From Planctomycetota bacterium (GTDB lineage: Bacteria > Planctomycetota > UBA1135 > UBA2386): DNA of 38,282 nucleotides. The stretch is from assembly GCA_014192625.1 (NCBI GenBank), contig BJHM01000033.1, positions 1 through 38,282 on the forward strand, given 5' to 3'. Below the pieces are notes generated by a model that was not told the DNA's origin, made no database searches, and was given only the letters and a program-made list of their open reading frames with translations. Made by a program: the position numbers and the translations under genes. This document shows, in pieces, positions 1 to 8,452 of this stretch; position 1 is the stretch's first letter, and each line of letters starts with the position of its first letter.

Positions 1-244
1 GCCCGTTGCGAGCAAGCGCCAACGTCACCACTTGGAAGTCGATGGTGACCGGCGCGACGGGCGGCAATGGGAAACGAAAAGCCGCGCTGCCAGCCGCATC
101 CACCAACGCAATAAAGGTGGCGCGCGGCTGCACCAGCAGGGGTGCGAACCGGGTGCCCCGCGCGAAAATGCGCGCACCTTGAATCACTTCGCCCGACACC
201 GGCGCGTCATGCGAGCTCCTTCGGCAATCGCCGCAATTTGCCAT
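1..244 (-). CDS. C-terminal part of an unidentified protein, running off the window
   Basis: The reading frame is open from about base 280 to the window edge and gives a plausible protein (for example GEVIQGARIFARGTRF near its start, then FIALVDAAGSAAFRFPLPP and VTIDFQVVTLAL). The alternation of small, hydrophobic and Pro/Gly residues resembles the beta-rich C-terminal domains of secreted planctomycete proteins, but I cannot name a family. The start is uncertain: ATG at 244 would overlap the thioesterase gene by 38 bases, and GTG at 199 would leave a short leader. Neither gives a signal peptide. The ATG at 210 that would make the ATGA overlap usual here is in another frame and stops after eight codons. 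A frameshift, a decayed 5' end or a sequencing error are all possible. Confidence 0.35.
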   Translation of the reverse strand, partial: MANCGDCRRSSHDAPVSGEVIQGARIFARGTRFAPLLVQPRATFIALVDAAGSAAFRFPLPPVAPVTIDFQVVTLALARNG

Positions 245-623
245 CGCGGCCAACGCACGCGAGTTTGGTCCGGCCGAGCGTTGCTACCACTTGGCTGTCC
301 ACACGCCGAACTTCATACTCGAGCACGAGCGCAACCTTGCTGCGCTCCGCCACGCGAATCCGGATCAGGATCTCGTCGTCGTAGTCAACCGGCCGCTGAT
401 AGCGCGCCTCAAACGCGACGACCTGCAAGAGGTTCCCTTCGTCCTCCATCTGGCGATAGGTCTTGCCCATGCGGCGCAACCATTCGGTTCGCGCATCCTC
501 AAACCAGGCCACATAGCTGCCGTGATGCGCGATTCCCATGCGGTCGGTCTCGCAGTAGCGCACCCGAATCCGATGCGGCGGCTCTTCGTAAGGCAGCTCG
601 ATTTTCGCCTTCATGGCAGCCAA
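207..623 (-). CDS. YbgC/FadM-type hotdog-fold acyl-CoA thioesterase
   Basis: This 138-residue protein has the single-hotdog architecture of the 4-hydroxybenzoyl-CoA thioesterase family, which hydrolyses acyl-CoA thioesters in the cytoplasm. Residues 22-43 carry the family signature: Tyr23, then TDRMGIAHHGSYVAWFEDAR. Asp27 sits where the catalytic aspartate of YbgC-like enzymes lies. The rest follows the usual pattern of beta strands, ending a few residues after the last strand, and the length is normal for the family. A second ATG three codons in is an equally good start. In Proteobacteria the family often sits beside Tol-Pal genes; no tol or pal gene is visible here, so the substrate cannot be inferred from context. 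Confidence 0.85.
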   Translation of the reverse strand: MAAMKAKIELPYEEPPHRIRVRYCETDRMGIAHHGSYVAWFEDARTEWLRRMGKTYRQMEDEGNLLQVVAFEARYQRPVDYDDEILIRIRVAERSKVALVLEYEVRRVDSQVVATLGRTKLACVGRDGKLRRLPKELA

Positions 624-756
624 GCTAAGCGCGCGGCCACGCCACCGCCATTGCTCGTTGTTGGTCCACCGTTCCGCCGACGCTGCCGGCCGCCTATCCT
701 CACACGTTCATAGGTTCCGTGGAAGGAATCCGGCAAAGCTCAATCCAAGCACAACC

Positions 757-1755
757 ATGTCGCACCGCATAGCCACGTTCGCGCTCATAATTCTCACGGC
801 CTGTACCGCGGCACCGCAAGTACCGAGTGAGGTGCCGCCGCCGATTGCCGACAAAAAACAGGAAGAGCTGCGCCTTATTGAGGCTGACAAGGTGCGCCTG
901 GAATTCCCGCGCATCCTGCTGCAGATCGATCATGCGCTGGAGAGCTACACCCACGCGCTCGCCGACAACGGCAAGTCGCGTTCGGATCTGGAGGTTGCCA
1001 AGCTCGACAAGCTGCTGCGCCAATACGTGAATGGCGAACGCGACCAAAGTGGCAACGTCCGTCAGCCCAACAAACAGCGCTTCATGACCATGGCGACGGA
1101 CGGCAGCGACACAATTAATCAAGGCATTGCCCTCACCGCGCTAGGTTTCGCCGAAGGCAGTGACGTCATGCCGGTGATCTTGCAAGGCGCGCAGCTATCC
1201 GATCAGGATTTGGTCGATCGCGCGGTGCTTGGTCTGACAATCCTGAAGGACCCCCGCACGCCGCCCGGCGTCGTGATCCGCGTGATGGAGGACCCAAAGC
1301 ATAATGAGGATGGCCGCCTGCAAGCCGCATGGGCATTGACCGTGTTGCAGGAGCAAAGTTATCACGAGGATGAGATCCTCGTTACATGGCGCCGCACTCT
1401 TACCAACAGCAGCACAGTCCACCCGCTAGTCCTCGTGAGCGCCTTGCGTGGCATCGGTTTGACTCGGAAGGCAACCGACGCAGCCGCCGTCGTGCCCTTT
1501 TTAAAACACCCAGTCCCAAAGGTCCGCGTCGCCGCCGCAGTGGCCCTAGGCCGCATGAACGCGCAGGACAACTGGCAAGACCTCCTGGAACTGATTGGCC
1601 CCAGCGAAACAGTGCTCAATGTTCGCCTCGCAGCACGCAAGTCACTGCAGGCACTTGCCGGTGGCGACGACCGCGGCTACGACCAGTCGTTGTGGCGCCG
1701 ACAGTTCGATCGCAGCGGGCCAAAACCTGCCGTCGTGGAGCCCGCCAAAAAGTAG
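757..1755 (+). CDS. HEAT-repeat lipoprotein
   Basis: The protein has 332 residues. The start was placed at 757 because it gives a clean lipoprotein signal: two charged residues, a hydrophobic stretch and the lipobox LTAC with Cys16 as the lipidated residue, followed by a Pro-rich linker. The in-frame ATG at 613 would add 48 residues of unlikely sequence. Residues about 40-110 are charged and helical. The remainder is built of alpha-helical HEAT-like units, clearest near residues 245-310 (VVPFLKHPVPKVRVAAAVALG). HEAT solenoids bind other proteins, so an envelope scaffold role is likely but unproven. It is first in an operon: the next start lies 2 bases after its stop. Confidence 0.7.
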   Translation: MSHRIATFALIILTACTAAPQVPSEVPPPIADKKQEELRLIEADKVRLEFPRILLQIDHALESYTHALADNGKSRSDLEVAKLDKLLRQYVNGERDQSGNVRQPNKQRFMTMATDGSDTINQGIALTALGFAEGSDVMPVILQGAQLSDQDLVDRAVLGLTILKDPRTPPGVVIRVMEDPKHNEDGRLQAAWALTVLQEQSYHEDEILVTWRRTLTNSSTVHPLVLVSALRGIGLTRKATDAAAVVPFLKHPVPKVRVAAAVALGRMNAQDNWQDLLELIGPSETVLNVRLAARKSLQALAGGDDRGYDQSLWRRQFDRSGPKPAVVEPAKK

Positions 1756-1757
1756 GC

Positions 1758-2951
1758 GTGCGCGCCGCTGCATTTGCAATCGGCGTGCTGCTCGCCGCGT
1801 GTGGTCGAAGCGACCTCGAGACTTTGCCAAGGCAGGCAGACACCGCTGCGCTGACACCGAGCGAGGCAATCGCTTTGGTCCTTCGCGAAAGCCTCGGCCA
1901 GCTTCGCGGCATGGATCGCATGCTGCTGCAAATAACGCTGCCGGACGCGACCGTGCTGCAGGTGCAGACCGCATTGCCCACAATGCTGCGCAGCCAATCG
2001 AGCGACGGTGTGACGCAGCTTCTTCGCAACGGCGCAGCCATCGAACTGCGCAACGGCGAGAAAGCGACCCTCGCCGGTTCTGAACTCACGCAGACCTTGG
2101 CACTGCTCGCGCTGTGTGACGCAGCGACGCTCGGGCCGCTGCGCCGCGCAAGCCAGTGCCGCAGGATCGGCCCGTATGCATTCGAACTAGTGCAACAAGA
2201 CGGCTCTTCCTGGCAACTGCAACTCAGGCCAAACACGTTGTTGCCAGCACAACTGGGCGGCCCCTTTGGCAACGTGGAGTTTCTCGAGCACCTGCATACC
2301 GCGACCACTTGGATTTTGAGTCGCGCACGGCTTGCACCGCTCGGCGAATGCACGTTGCGCTTCGTAGCCAACGACTTGCCCGCGGACGACACCCAATTCG
2401 AGTTGCCAAAAACTGCGCCAAAGGATGCCCTCGACCCCGCAGTTGAGACGTCACCAAAGCCTCGCCAGATGGGCAGAGAATCGCAACCGACTTCGCCGCA
2501 GATCGAAGTGAGCAAGCCGGTGCGCTGGCTCATTTGTGACGACCCCGGCAACTGGCCAGCGCGCCAACAACTTGTGCAACTGCTCGCAACTACGCTGACC
2601 AACGGCGGGCAATCCATCGCGGGCTTCCCCTGCTACTTCCATGAAAAAGATCGCCCGCGACTCGCGATTGGCTTCCGCGCAAAGCCTGACAATGCCCCAT
2701 TCACACCACCAATAGGCTACGAAATACGTGACCTACAAGCCGGCAACGTGATCGTCGTTTTCCCTGTCGCTGGCGATTACGCAGAACGCGTCGCATTGGG
2801 CGAAACACAGCTCCGCGCAGAGTTACGCGCGCGACAGCGGACCGCCGCTGGGCCAATCTGCGCGCAACCATACCTGCACTTGGAAGAGGGGCTCCCGCCG
2901 CCAGAAAAGCTCGCGGCTCCGGTGTTGCGAATGTCGGTAGCGGTGCGATGA
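1758..2951 (+). CDS. Lipoprotein with a GyrI-like C-terminal domain
   Basis: The protein has 397 residues from a GTG start at 1758, two bases after the upstream stop. That start gives a short signal ending in the lipobox LAAC, with Cys15 lipidated. Residues about 30-210 form a beta-rich region (repeated strands such as LLQITLPDATVLQVQTALP) that recalls LolA-like lipoprotein carriers, but only loosely. After a linker rich in Pro and Lys, residues about 250-395 look like a GyrI-like or AraC effector-binding domain: GYEIRDLQAGNVIVVFPVAG, then a Tyr and the amphipathic helix LGETQLRAELRARQR. GyrI-like domains bind small molecules or other proteins and are usually cytoplasmic, so an exported copy is unusual. 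It is translationally coupled to the next gene by an ATGA overlap. Confidence 0.6.
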   Translation: MRAAAFAIGVLLAACGRSDLETLPRQADTAALTPSEAIALVLRESLGQLRGMDRMLLQITLPDATVLQVQTALPTMLRSQSSDGVTQLLRNGAAIELRNGEKATLAGSELTQTLALLALCDAATLGPLRRASQCRRIGPYAFELVQQDGSSWQLQLRPNTLLPAQLGGPFGNVEFLEHLHTATTWILSRARLAPLGECTLRFVANDLPADDTQFELPKTAPKDALDPAVETSPKPRQMGRESQPTSPQIEVSKPVRWLICDDPGNWPARQQLVQLLATTLTNGGQSIAGFPCYFHEKDRPRLAIGFRAKPDNAPFTPPIGYEIRDLQAGNVIVVFPVAGDYAERVALGETQLRAELRARQRTAAGPICAQPYLHLEEGLPPPEKLAAPVLRMSVAVR

Positions 2952-4009
2952 CTCGACGCTGCGGCATCTGGCTCGCGTTGCTTGCCAGCGCACTCGTGTG
3001 CCAAGAGCCCCCGGCAGAAAAGCAACCGGATCCGATCGAACTCGCAGCCCGCCTGCCAACCGATCCGCACGCCGCTACGCGCTTGCTGCACCTCGGCAAC
3101 AAGGGCGTGCCTGCGCTGCGCTCATACCTGACCGGCAAACTGTCGTGGCCTGAACCACAAAAGGCCGCGCGCCACACCTCGCTGCTTTTGCTGCGCGATC
3201 TGGCTGCCGATGGCGCTGCTGCAATCGACGATCTCGTGCTGTGCCTCGACCAACCTGATTGGGTGCCACTGCGGGTCGAATTGTTCACTGCAATCGGCGC
3301 GATCGGTCCCTATCTGGAACGACGAGCGGCGATCTCATTGGCCATCGGTTCGCGCTGCGGCAAGGGCCACTACTTTGGCGAAGAAGGCTTCTTCCGGATG
3401 ATCTCCCGCCTGTCCTTCGACGCTACGCAAGAGCAGCTCCAACTGCAAAACGGACTAGAGCACCAAAACAGCTGGGTGCGCGAACTCGCGGCCGAGGCAT
3501 TGGCGCGCTCGCTCCAGGCGACACCAGCAAATGCCGCACGGAAAAACGCGTTGCTCCTCGCACTTCGCACCGCATTCGAAGCCGACCTGCCACAAACCTT
3601 TCAGCTAACTTGGACATGGGATGGCAACCAGGCAAACTCTGGCGGCAGCACAGACAACCACAGCCAACTGCTGCAAGCACTCGGGTTGGCGATCGCAACG
3701 CTCGAACCAATGGCCCCCGAGTCAGCTTTCGGGCAATTGCGCAACCTCGACCACAGCGACCCGGTGATCCGCATCGAGGCACTTCGGGCACTCGGTGGCC
3801 TCGGCGCAACTGCGGCAGTGGCCATCCCGGCGATGATAAAAGCTCTGCAAAGCGACAACGTGCATGTTGCGCGCGAAGCTGCGACCAGCCTGGGCCTGCT
3901 CGGCCCCTTGGCAAAAGACGCTCGCGCAGCACTGCTAGAGGCCTGCAAGAGCACCGACAAGTCCCTCGCGGCGCGCGCAAACGCCGCACTGCGGCAATCG
4001 CAGCAATGA
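2948..4009 (+). CDS. Secreted HEAT-repeat protein
   Basis: The protein has 353 residues and its ATG overlaps the upstream stop (ATGA at 2948-2951). Residues 1-18 form a signal peptide (RRCGIWLALLASALVCQ); a Cys lies near the end but without a good lipobox, so it may be a soluble periplasmic protein. Helical repeats run through the chain. The clearest HEAT units are in the last 100 residues, where DPVIRIEALRALGGLG and NVHVAREAATSLGLLG show the usual spacing of Asp, Val, Arg and Ala-Leu pairs. It probably acts with the HEAT lipoprotein at the operon head; no enzymatic residues are visible. Confidence 0.75.
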   Translation: MTRRCGIWLALLASALVCQEPPAEKQPDPIELAARLPTDPHAATRLLHLGNKGVPALRSYLTGKLSWPEPQKAARHTSLLLLRDLAADGAAAIDDLVLCLDQPDWVPLRVELFTAIGAIGPYLERRAAISLAIGSRCGKGHYFGEEGFFRMISRLSFDATQEQLQLQNGLEHQNSWVRELAAEALARSLQATPANAARKNALLLALRTAFEADLPQTFQLTWTWDGNQANSGGSTDNHSQLLQALGLAIATLEPMAPESAFGQLRNLDHSDPVIRIEALRALGGLGATAAVAIPAMIKALQSDNVHVAREAATSLGLLGPLAKDARAALLEACKSTDKSLAARANAALRQSQQ

Positions 4010-4518
4010 CGATGAGTAAAACTACGAAGACCTACTGCACCCTTATGCCGACGCCGCTTGGCGAGCTGCAAATCGTCGTCGACGAACATGACCGGCTGCT
4101 CTACATCGGCCTCCCCGGCCACCACCGCAAACTTCCTAGCGCCTTATCCAATGCGCGGCGCTGCGCCTATGTGGTCCAACAACTGCGCGAGTATTTCGCC
4201 GGCCTGCGCACCAAGTTTGAGCTGACCGTCACGCTGTCGGGCACCGACTTCCAACGCCGGGCATGGCGCGTTCTGCAGATGATTCCGTTCGGCAAAACTT
4301 TTTACTATCAGGAGCAGGCCTTCCGCGCCGGCAACCCGCGCGCGATGCGTGCCGTTGGCGGTGCCAATGGCAAGAACCCGATCCCAATCGTCGTGCCATG
4401 CCATCGCGTGATCGGCAAACACGGTGCACTCACCGGTTTTGGCGGTGGCCTCGCTGCAAAGCGGTGGCTTCTGCAGCATGAAACACGCGTGCTCACAGAG
4501 CGAAGCGACCGCCGCTGA
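4006..4518 (+). CDS. ogt: Methylated-DNA-protein-cysteine methyltransferase (Ogt type)
   Basis: This 170-residue suicide enzyme moves the alkyl group from O6-alkylguanine or O4-alkylthymine in DNA to its own cysteine. The active-site motif PCHRV is present with Cys132. Other family marks are the helix-turn-helix segment FQRRAWRVLQMIPFGKT (about 82-98), the arginine finger region RAVGGANGKNP, and the C-terminal GFGGGLAAKRWLL. The size fits single-domain Ogt/MGMT proteins that lack the Ada regulatory domain. Its ATG overlaps the stop of the HEAT gene (ATGA), so it is translated from the same message as three envelope proteins. That is an odd setting for a cytoplasmic repair enzyme and is perhaps only a co-transcribed neighbour. 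Confidence 0.93.
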   Translation: MTMSKTTKTYCTLMPTPLGELQIVVDEHDRLLYIGLPGHHRKLPSALSNARRCAYVVQQLREYFAGLRTKFELTVTLSGTDFQRRAWRVLQMIPFGKTFYYQEQAFRAGNPRAMRAVGGANGKNPIPIVVPCHRVIGKHGALTGFGGGLAAKRWLLQHETRVLTERSDRR

Positions 4519-4562
4519 CAACCTGCGCTTGCATACGCGCTGTCATTTTCAGACCCTTGCAC

Positions 4563-5768
4563 ATGCCGATGAGCCGCCCATCCCCTTCGCCCTTTGCCCA
4601 TCACTGGGACCTCGATCCCGACGTGATGTTTCTCAACCACGGCAGCTTCGGCGCAACGCCCCGCGTAGTGATGGAGGAGCAACGCGAGTGGCAACGCCGC
4701 CTCGAACGTGAGCCGGTGCTGTTTATCCATCGGGAGCTAGAACAACACCAAGACGTCGCGCGGGTTTCACTGGCGCAGTTTGTCGGCTGCCAACCGGACG
4801 ATCTGGCGTTCGTCACAAACGCGACGCAGGGCGTGAACACGGTGCTGCGCTCGCTCAACTTCTCGCCCGGCGACGAACTGCTGGTCACCGATCACGAATA
4901 CAATGCCTGCCGCAACGCGCTGGAGTTCGTCGCTGCAAAGAGTGGTGCGCGCATCGTCACCGCGCCGATTCTCTTCCCACTAGCGACGAATCAGCAGGTC
5001 ATCTCTGCGGTGCTCGCACATGCAACGGCGCGCACGAAGCTGCTGCTGATTGACCACGTAACGAGCGCGACCGGCACCGTGTTTCCGGTTGCAGAACTGG
5101 TTGCACAATTCACCGCACGCGGCATCGACACACTGGTTGACGGCGCACACGCGCCCGGCATGCTGCCGCTCGACCTCGACCGCCTCGGCGCTGCTTACTA
5201 CACCGGCAACTGCCACAAGTGGCTCTGCACGCCAAAAGGCGCGGCGCTGCTGCATGTCCGGCGCGACCGGCAAGCTCAGATCAGGCCGCTCGCAATCAGC
5301 CACGGCGCGAACTCGATGCGGACGGATCGTTCGCGCTTCCGCCTGGAGTTCGACTTCACTGGCACTTGCGATCCATCGCCGTGGCTGTGCATCCCCTCAG
5401 CACTGCGCTTCCTGAACTCGCTACTGCCTGGCGGGATGCTGGCCTTGCGCAAACACAACCATGACCTCGCGGTGCTAGGCCGCGCCCGTTTATGCAACGC
5501 ACTGCAGAGCGAGCCACCTGTGCCTGCCGCAATGCTCGGCTCACTGGCATCAGTCATATTGCGCACATCAACCGCATTGCCAGAGGGACCGCTGGCCCTC
5601 GACCCACTGCAACTGCACCTGTTCGACGAGCACAAGATCGAAGTGCCGGTCATGCGCTGGCAGCAACCGAAATTACGCATGCTGCGCATCTCGCCGCAGA
5701 TCTATAACACAGTCGAGCAATACGACTTTCTCGCACAAGCCGTGCGCGCCTTCGAAGCACAAAGCTAG
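4563..5768 (+). CDS. PLP-dependent class V aminotransferase, isopenicillin-N epimerase-like
   Basis: The protein has 401 residues and the fold type I pattern of the CefD/isopenicillin-N epimerase-like branch of class V aminotransferases. Near the start is FLNHGSFGATP, typical of this branch. The cofactor region includes NATQGVNTVLRSL, DHVTSATG and VDGAHAPGMLPLD, where Asp and His contact PLP. The Schiff-base lysine is Lys219 in GNCHKWLCTPKG. Relatives act as epimerases, desulfurases or lyases, so the substrate is unknown. No beta-lactam or cysteine-sulfur cluster is nearby. The ATG at 4563 is preferred; 4569 is possible, and an upstream TTG at 4557 is less likely. It lies 44 bases after the ogt stop and may be the last gene of that operon. 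Confidence 0.87.
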   Translation: MPMSRPSPSPFAHHWDLDPDVMFLNHGSFGATPRVVMEEQREWQRRLEREPVLFIHRELEQHQDVARVSLAQFVGCQPDDLAFVTNATQGVNTVLRSLNFSPGDELLVTDHEYNACRNALEFVAAKSGARIVTAPILFPLATNQQVISAVLAHATARTKLLLIDHVTSATGTVFPVAELVAQFTARGIDTLVDGAHAPGMLPLDLDRLGAAYYTGNCHKWLCTPKGAALLHVRRDRQAQIRPLAISHGANSMRTDRSRFRLEFDFTGTCDPSPWLCIPSALRFLNSLLPGGMLALRKHNHDLAVLGRARLCNALQSEPPVPAAMLGSLASVILRTSTALPEGPLALDPLQLHLFDEHKIEVPVMRWQQPKLRMLRISPQIYNTVEQYDFLAQAVRAFEAQS

Positions 5769-5779
5769 CTCTGCAGCAC

Positions 5780-5820
5780 GCGCGCAGCGCAAGCTTGCTG
5801 GTGCGCGCAATCCGGTTTTT
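5780..5820 (+). terminator. Probable intrinsic terminator after the aminotransferase gene
   Basis: The arms GCGCGCAGC (5780-5788) and GCTGGTGCGCGC (5797-5808) pair with a two-base bulge around the loop GCAAGCTT. A run of five T follows at 5816-5820, separated from the stem by seven bases, which is longer than ideal. It lies 11 bases after the stop codon, where a terminator is expected. Confidence 0.45.
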
Positions 5821-6078
5821 CATCCTGCAGTGGATGCAGCACTGCAGTAGCTGCCGGTCATCAGCAAACCATCAGGGTGCTGCAGTTTTGACCGCTACAA
5901 GGCGCCGCAACTTCGCCTGATAAGTTGCCAAGAACTTTGGCGTTCAGCCGGGCGGAACCCCCACTGCCATCGCACCAGTAAAGCGCAATGCGTCGCATCA
6001 GTCTGCGATGCAGCCCGGTTCTCAAGCCGCCGCTCAGTTAGACCCGATCCATGTCCAGGACCGGCAACCGGCGACCAC
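5821..6078. other. Non-coding upstream region of the hybrid histidine kinase
   Basis: No open frame here has coding character. The stretch holds short inverted repeats around CTGCAGTGGATGCAGCACTGCAG (given only as three overlapping CTGCAG/GCAGCA pieces near 5825-5850) and must contain the kinase promoter, but no good -35/-10 pair was recognised. A motif shared with the second kinase gene lies at its end and is listed separately. Confidence 0.4.
6044..6060 (+). promoter_or_regulatory. Motif shared upstream of both histidine kinase genes, copy 1
   Basis: CCGATCCATGTCCAGGA lies 18 bases before the ATG of the hybrid kinase. The same 12-base core followed by a GGA lies at the start of the second kinase gene (10325-10340). 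It contains an out-of-frame ATG in both places. It could be an operator, a translational control element or chance. Confidence 0.3.
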
Positions 6079-8418
6079 ATGGAGCATTCCACCAAACCAA
6101 TAGTTAGCGCGCGCCGTCGGACACTTCAGCAGCGGATCGCTGCGGTCTGTGGTTTTTGCCTCGGCACAGCGATCCTTGCGTTTGGCGCAGTGACCTACGG
6201 CATCGAGCGCGCCAACCTGACGAGCGCGACCGTCGCCAACCTCGAAACGCTCGCGCAGATGACGGCCACCAACGTTGCCGCGAGCATTGAGTCGGACAAC
6301 CGCGCCAATGTCGACCAGTTCGTCGAGCGCGTGCTCTCGCTTCCCGACATCGAAGCGATCGTCATCCGCGACCCGCAGTATCGCCGAATCGCCGGGGCAG
6401 GCCGAGTCGAAGCATTGCCACCTGCAACCGTGTCTGGCCCGCTTGGTAGCGGTTTCGTCGGCCGCGTCAGCATGCCGATCAACGACTCCAACACCGGCAG
6501 GCGGATGTTCTCGGTCAGCATCCTGGAATCGGGACAATCGACCTCAATCCGGCTCTGGCAATCGATGCTCGCATACGCAGGCACCGGCCTCGCCGCGATC
6601 GCCGCACTGCTGCTCGCCCTGCGGCCACTACTAAGACGATTGTTTGGGCCGCTGTCGCACCTGCTGCATGCGATCAAGCAAGTCCGGCACACGCACAACT
6701 ACCAACCGCGCGCAGTGGCAAAGTACAACGACGAGATCGGCGATCTAGTTCGTAGCTACAACGCAATGCTCGACGCGGTGCAAGAACGCGACGAACAGCT
6801 CGCACACAACGCAACAGAGCTCGAAGACCAGGTTCGGGTTCGCACCATCGAACTACAAAAGGCGCTGGTCGAGTCCGAGCAGGCGATGCGCGCGAAGTCC
6901 GCATTCCTCGCCAATATGAGTCATGAGATCCGCACGCCGCTCAACGCCGTGTTAGGCATGACGGATCTGGCAATGGAAACCACCAATCCGGTGGAACAGA
7001 CCGAGTATCTCAACATCGTCCGCAGCGCTGGCACCAATCTGCTTTCGGTCCTGAACGACATCCTCGATCTCAGCAAGATCGAATCTGGCAAACTGGCGAT
7101 TCAAGTCGTTTTGGCTGAACTGGAACAGGTGGTGCTCGAAGCTGTTCGGCCACTGACTTCGCGCCTGCAGAGCAAGGACCTCGAAATCTACCTGATCGTG
7201 TCGCCAAAAATCGGCACGGCCTATCAACTCGACGACGTTCGAGTGCGGCAGATCGTCACCAACTTAGTCGGCAACGCGATCAAGTTTACCGAACGCGGGC
7301 ACGTCGTTATCCGCCTCGATCTGCTCGCCACTGGCAATGGCCTAGATACAATCGAAATCTCGGTGACCGATACCGGAGTAGGGATCCAGGCCGATCGCCT
7401 GACCGCGATCTTCACTCCGTTCACGCAGGCCGACAACACGATCACGCGCCGGTTCTCCGGCACCGGCCTGGGCCTGACCATCTGCGATCACCTCTGTCGG
7501 ATGCTGGGCGGTCGCATCTCCGTGCACAGCACCTTTGGCCAAGGTTCTACCTTTCGAGTCGAGCTGCCAATGGTTCGCATTGGCAACAACACAGATGCGC
7601 CGATTCCTAGTTTCGCCGGCCGCGACATTTATTTGTACACGCATCGCGAGCCACTCCGCGAAAGTTTGAAAAGCATTACTCAGCGCATCAGTGCTGATCT
7701 TTATTGCAGCGGCAACTGGCATGAGCTTGCGCAGCAGCTCGAAGCGGTGGCAAAGAGCGACCGCTCCGTATTGTTGCTCGACGAACGCGATCCCGATGTC
7801 GATGAATTGATCTTGAGCCGCGTACCCCTGGGTCGCAACGGCCGTCGTCCGGTGTTGCTGTTGACGAGCTATCAAGACCTCGCGGCGACTATGCAGCGCT
7901 GCAACGAGCACTGTTACGCGGGCTATCTGCTAAAGCCCGTTGGCCTGCGCGAATTTGCCGTGCAGGCGACTGCAACGGCCAACGAACGCACTCGCGCTCA
8001 AAAGCCCGTTGCGCCGCGCCAACAGCATCTTCGAGTGCTGGTGGCAGAGGACAACCTCGTAAACCAGCGGCTAGTCCAAAAGCTGCTCGAACGTGAAGGC
8101 CATCAGCCAACCCTTGTGGGCAATGGCCGGACCTGTCTCGACAGCTTTGCCGCCAACTCGTTCGACCTCGTGTTGATGGACGTGCAGATGCCGGAGATGG
8201 ACGGGCTTTTGGCAACTCAGCGCATCCGCGAACTTGAAGCGGGACACGGGCAACGCGTGCCGATCATTGCACTCACCGCCAACGCGTCGAGCGAGGACCG
8301 CGTCGCATGCCTCTCGGCCGGCATGGACGATGTGCTGACGAAGCCGGTGTCGGTGCCAAAGCTACAGGCATTGCTCCGACGCTATGCCATGCCAATACCG
8401 CCGGCGGAAGGCCGCTGA
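6079..8418 (+). CDS. Hybrid sensor histidine kinase with two receiver-like domains
   Basis: The protein has 779 residues. Transmembrane helices at about 19-41 and 160-183 enclose a periplasmic sensor that resembles CHASE8 (TSATVANLETLAQMTATNVA). A HAMP-like linker and a coiled coil (about 185-270) follow. The HisKA phosphoacceptor is His282 in NMSHEIRTPLN. The ATPase domain has the N box NLVGNAIKFT and the G boxes DTGVGI and GTGLGL. Residues about 515-645 form a degenerate receiver: Asp568, a Thr and a Lys are kept, but the N-terminal acidic pair is replaced by Thr-His. A complete receiver follows, with AEDN and the phosphoacceptor Asp701 in LMDVQMPEMDG. There is no Hpt domain, so a separate phosphotransfer protein elsewhere is expected. 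The signal is unknown. Confidence 0.92.
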   Translation: MEHSTKPIVSARRRTLQQRIAAVCGFCLGTAILAFGAVTYGIERANLTSATVANLETLAQMTATNVAASIESDNRANVDQFVERVLSLPDIEAIVIRDPQYRRIAGAGRVEALPPATVSGPLGSGFVGRVSMPINDSNTGRRMFSVSILESGQSTSIRLWQSMLAYAGTGLAAIAALLLALRPLLRRLFGPLSHLLHAIKQVRHTHNYQPRAVAKYNDEIGDLVRSYNAMLDAVQERDEQLAHNATELEDQVRVRTIELQKALVESEQAMRAKSAFLANMSHEIRTPLNAVLGMTDLAMETTNPVEQTEYLNIVRSAGTNLLSVLNDILDLSKIESGKLAIQVVLAELEQVVLEAVRPLTSRLQSKDLEIYLIVSPKIGTAYQLDDVRVRQIVTNLVGNAIKFTERGHVVIRLDLLATGNGLDTIEISVTDTGVGIQADRLTAIFTPFTQADNTITRRFSGTGLGLTICDHLCRMLGGRISVHSTFGQGSTFRVELPMVRIGNNTDAPIPSFAGRDIYLYTHREPLRESLKSITQRISADLYCSGNWHELAQQLEAVAKSDRSVLLLDERDPDVDELILSRVPLGRNGRRPVLLLTSYQDLAATMQRCNEHCYAGYLLKPVGLREFAVQATATANERTRAQKPVAPRQQHLRVLVAEDNLVNQRLVQKLLEREGHQPTLVGNGRTCLDSFAANSFDLVLMDVQMPEMDGLLATQRIRELEAGHGQRVPIIALTANASSEDRVACLSAGMDDVLTKPVSVPKLQALLRRYAMPIPPAEGR

Positions 8419-8452
8419 GCTTGCCTCTCGCAGGGCTGTTCATTTGCAACGC

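Noticed and set aside
613-756. 48-codon N-terminal extension of the HEAT lipoprotein
   Set aside because: The extension is Arg/His-rich, overlaps the thioesterase start region and would bury the lipoprotein signal.
1616-2617. A 333-codon minus-strand open frame
   Set aside because: It is antisense to the GyrI-like lipoprotein gene and rich in Ser, Arg and Cys without any motif; a shadow of GC-rich coding DNA.
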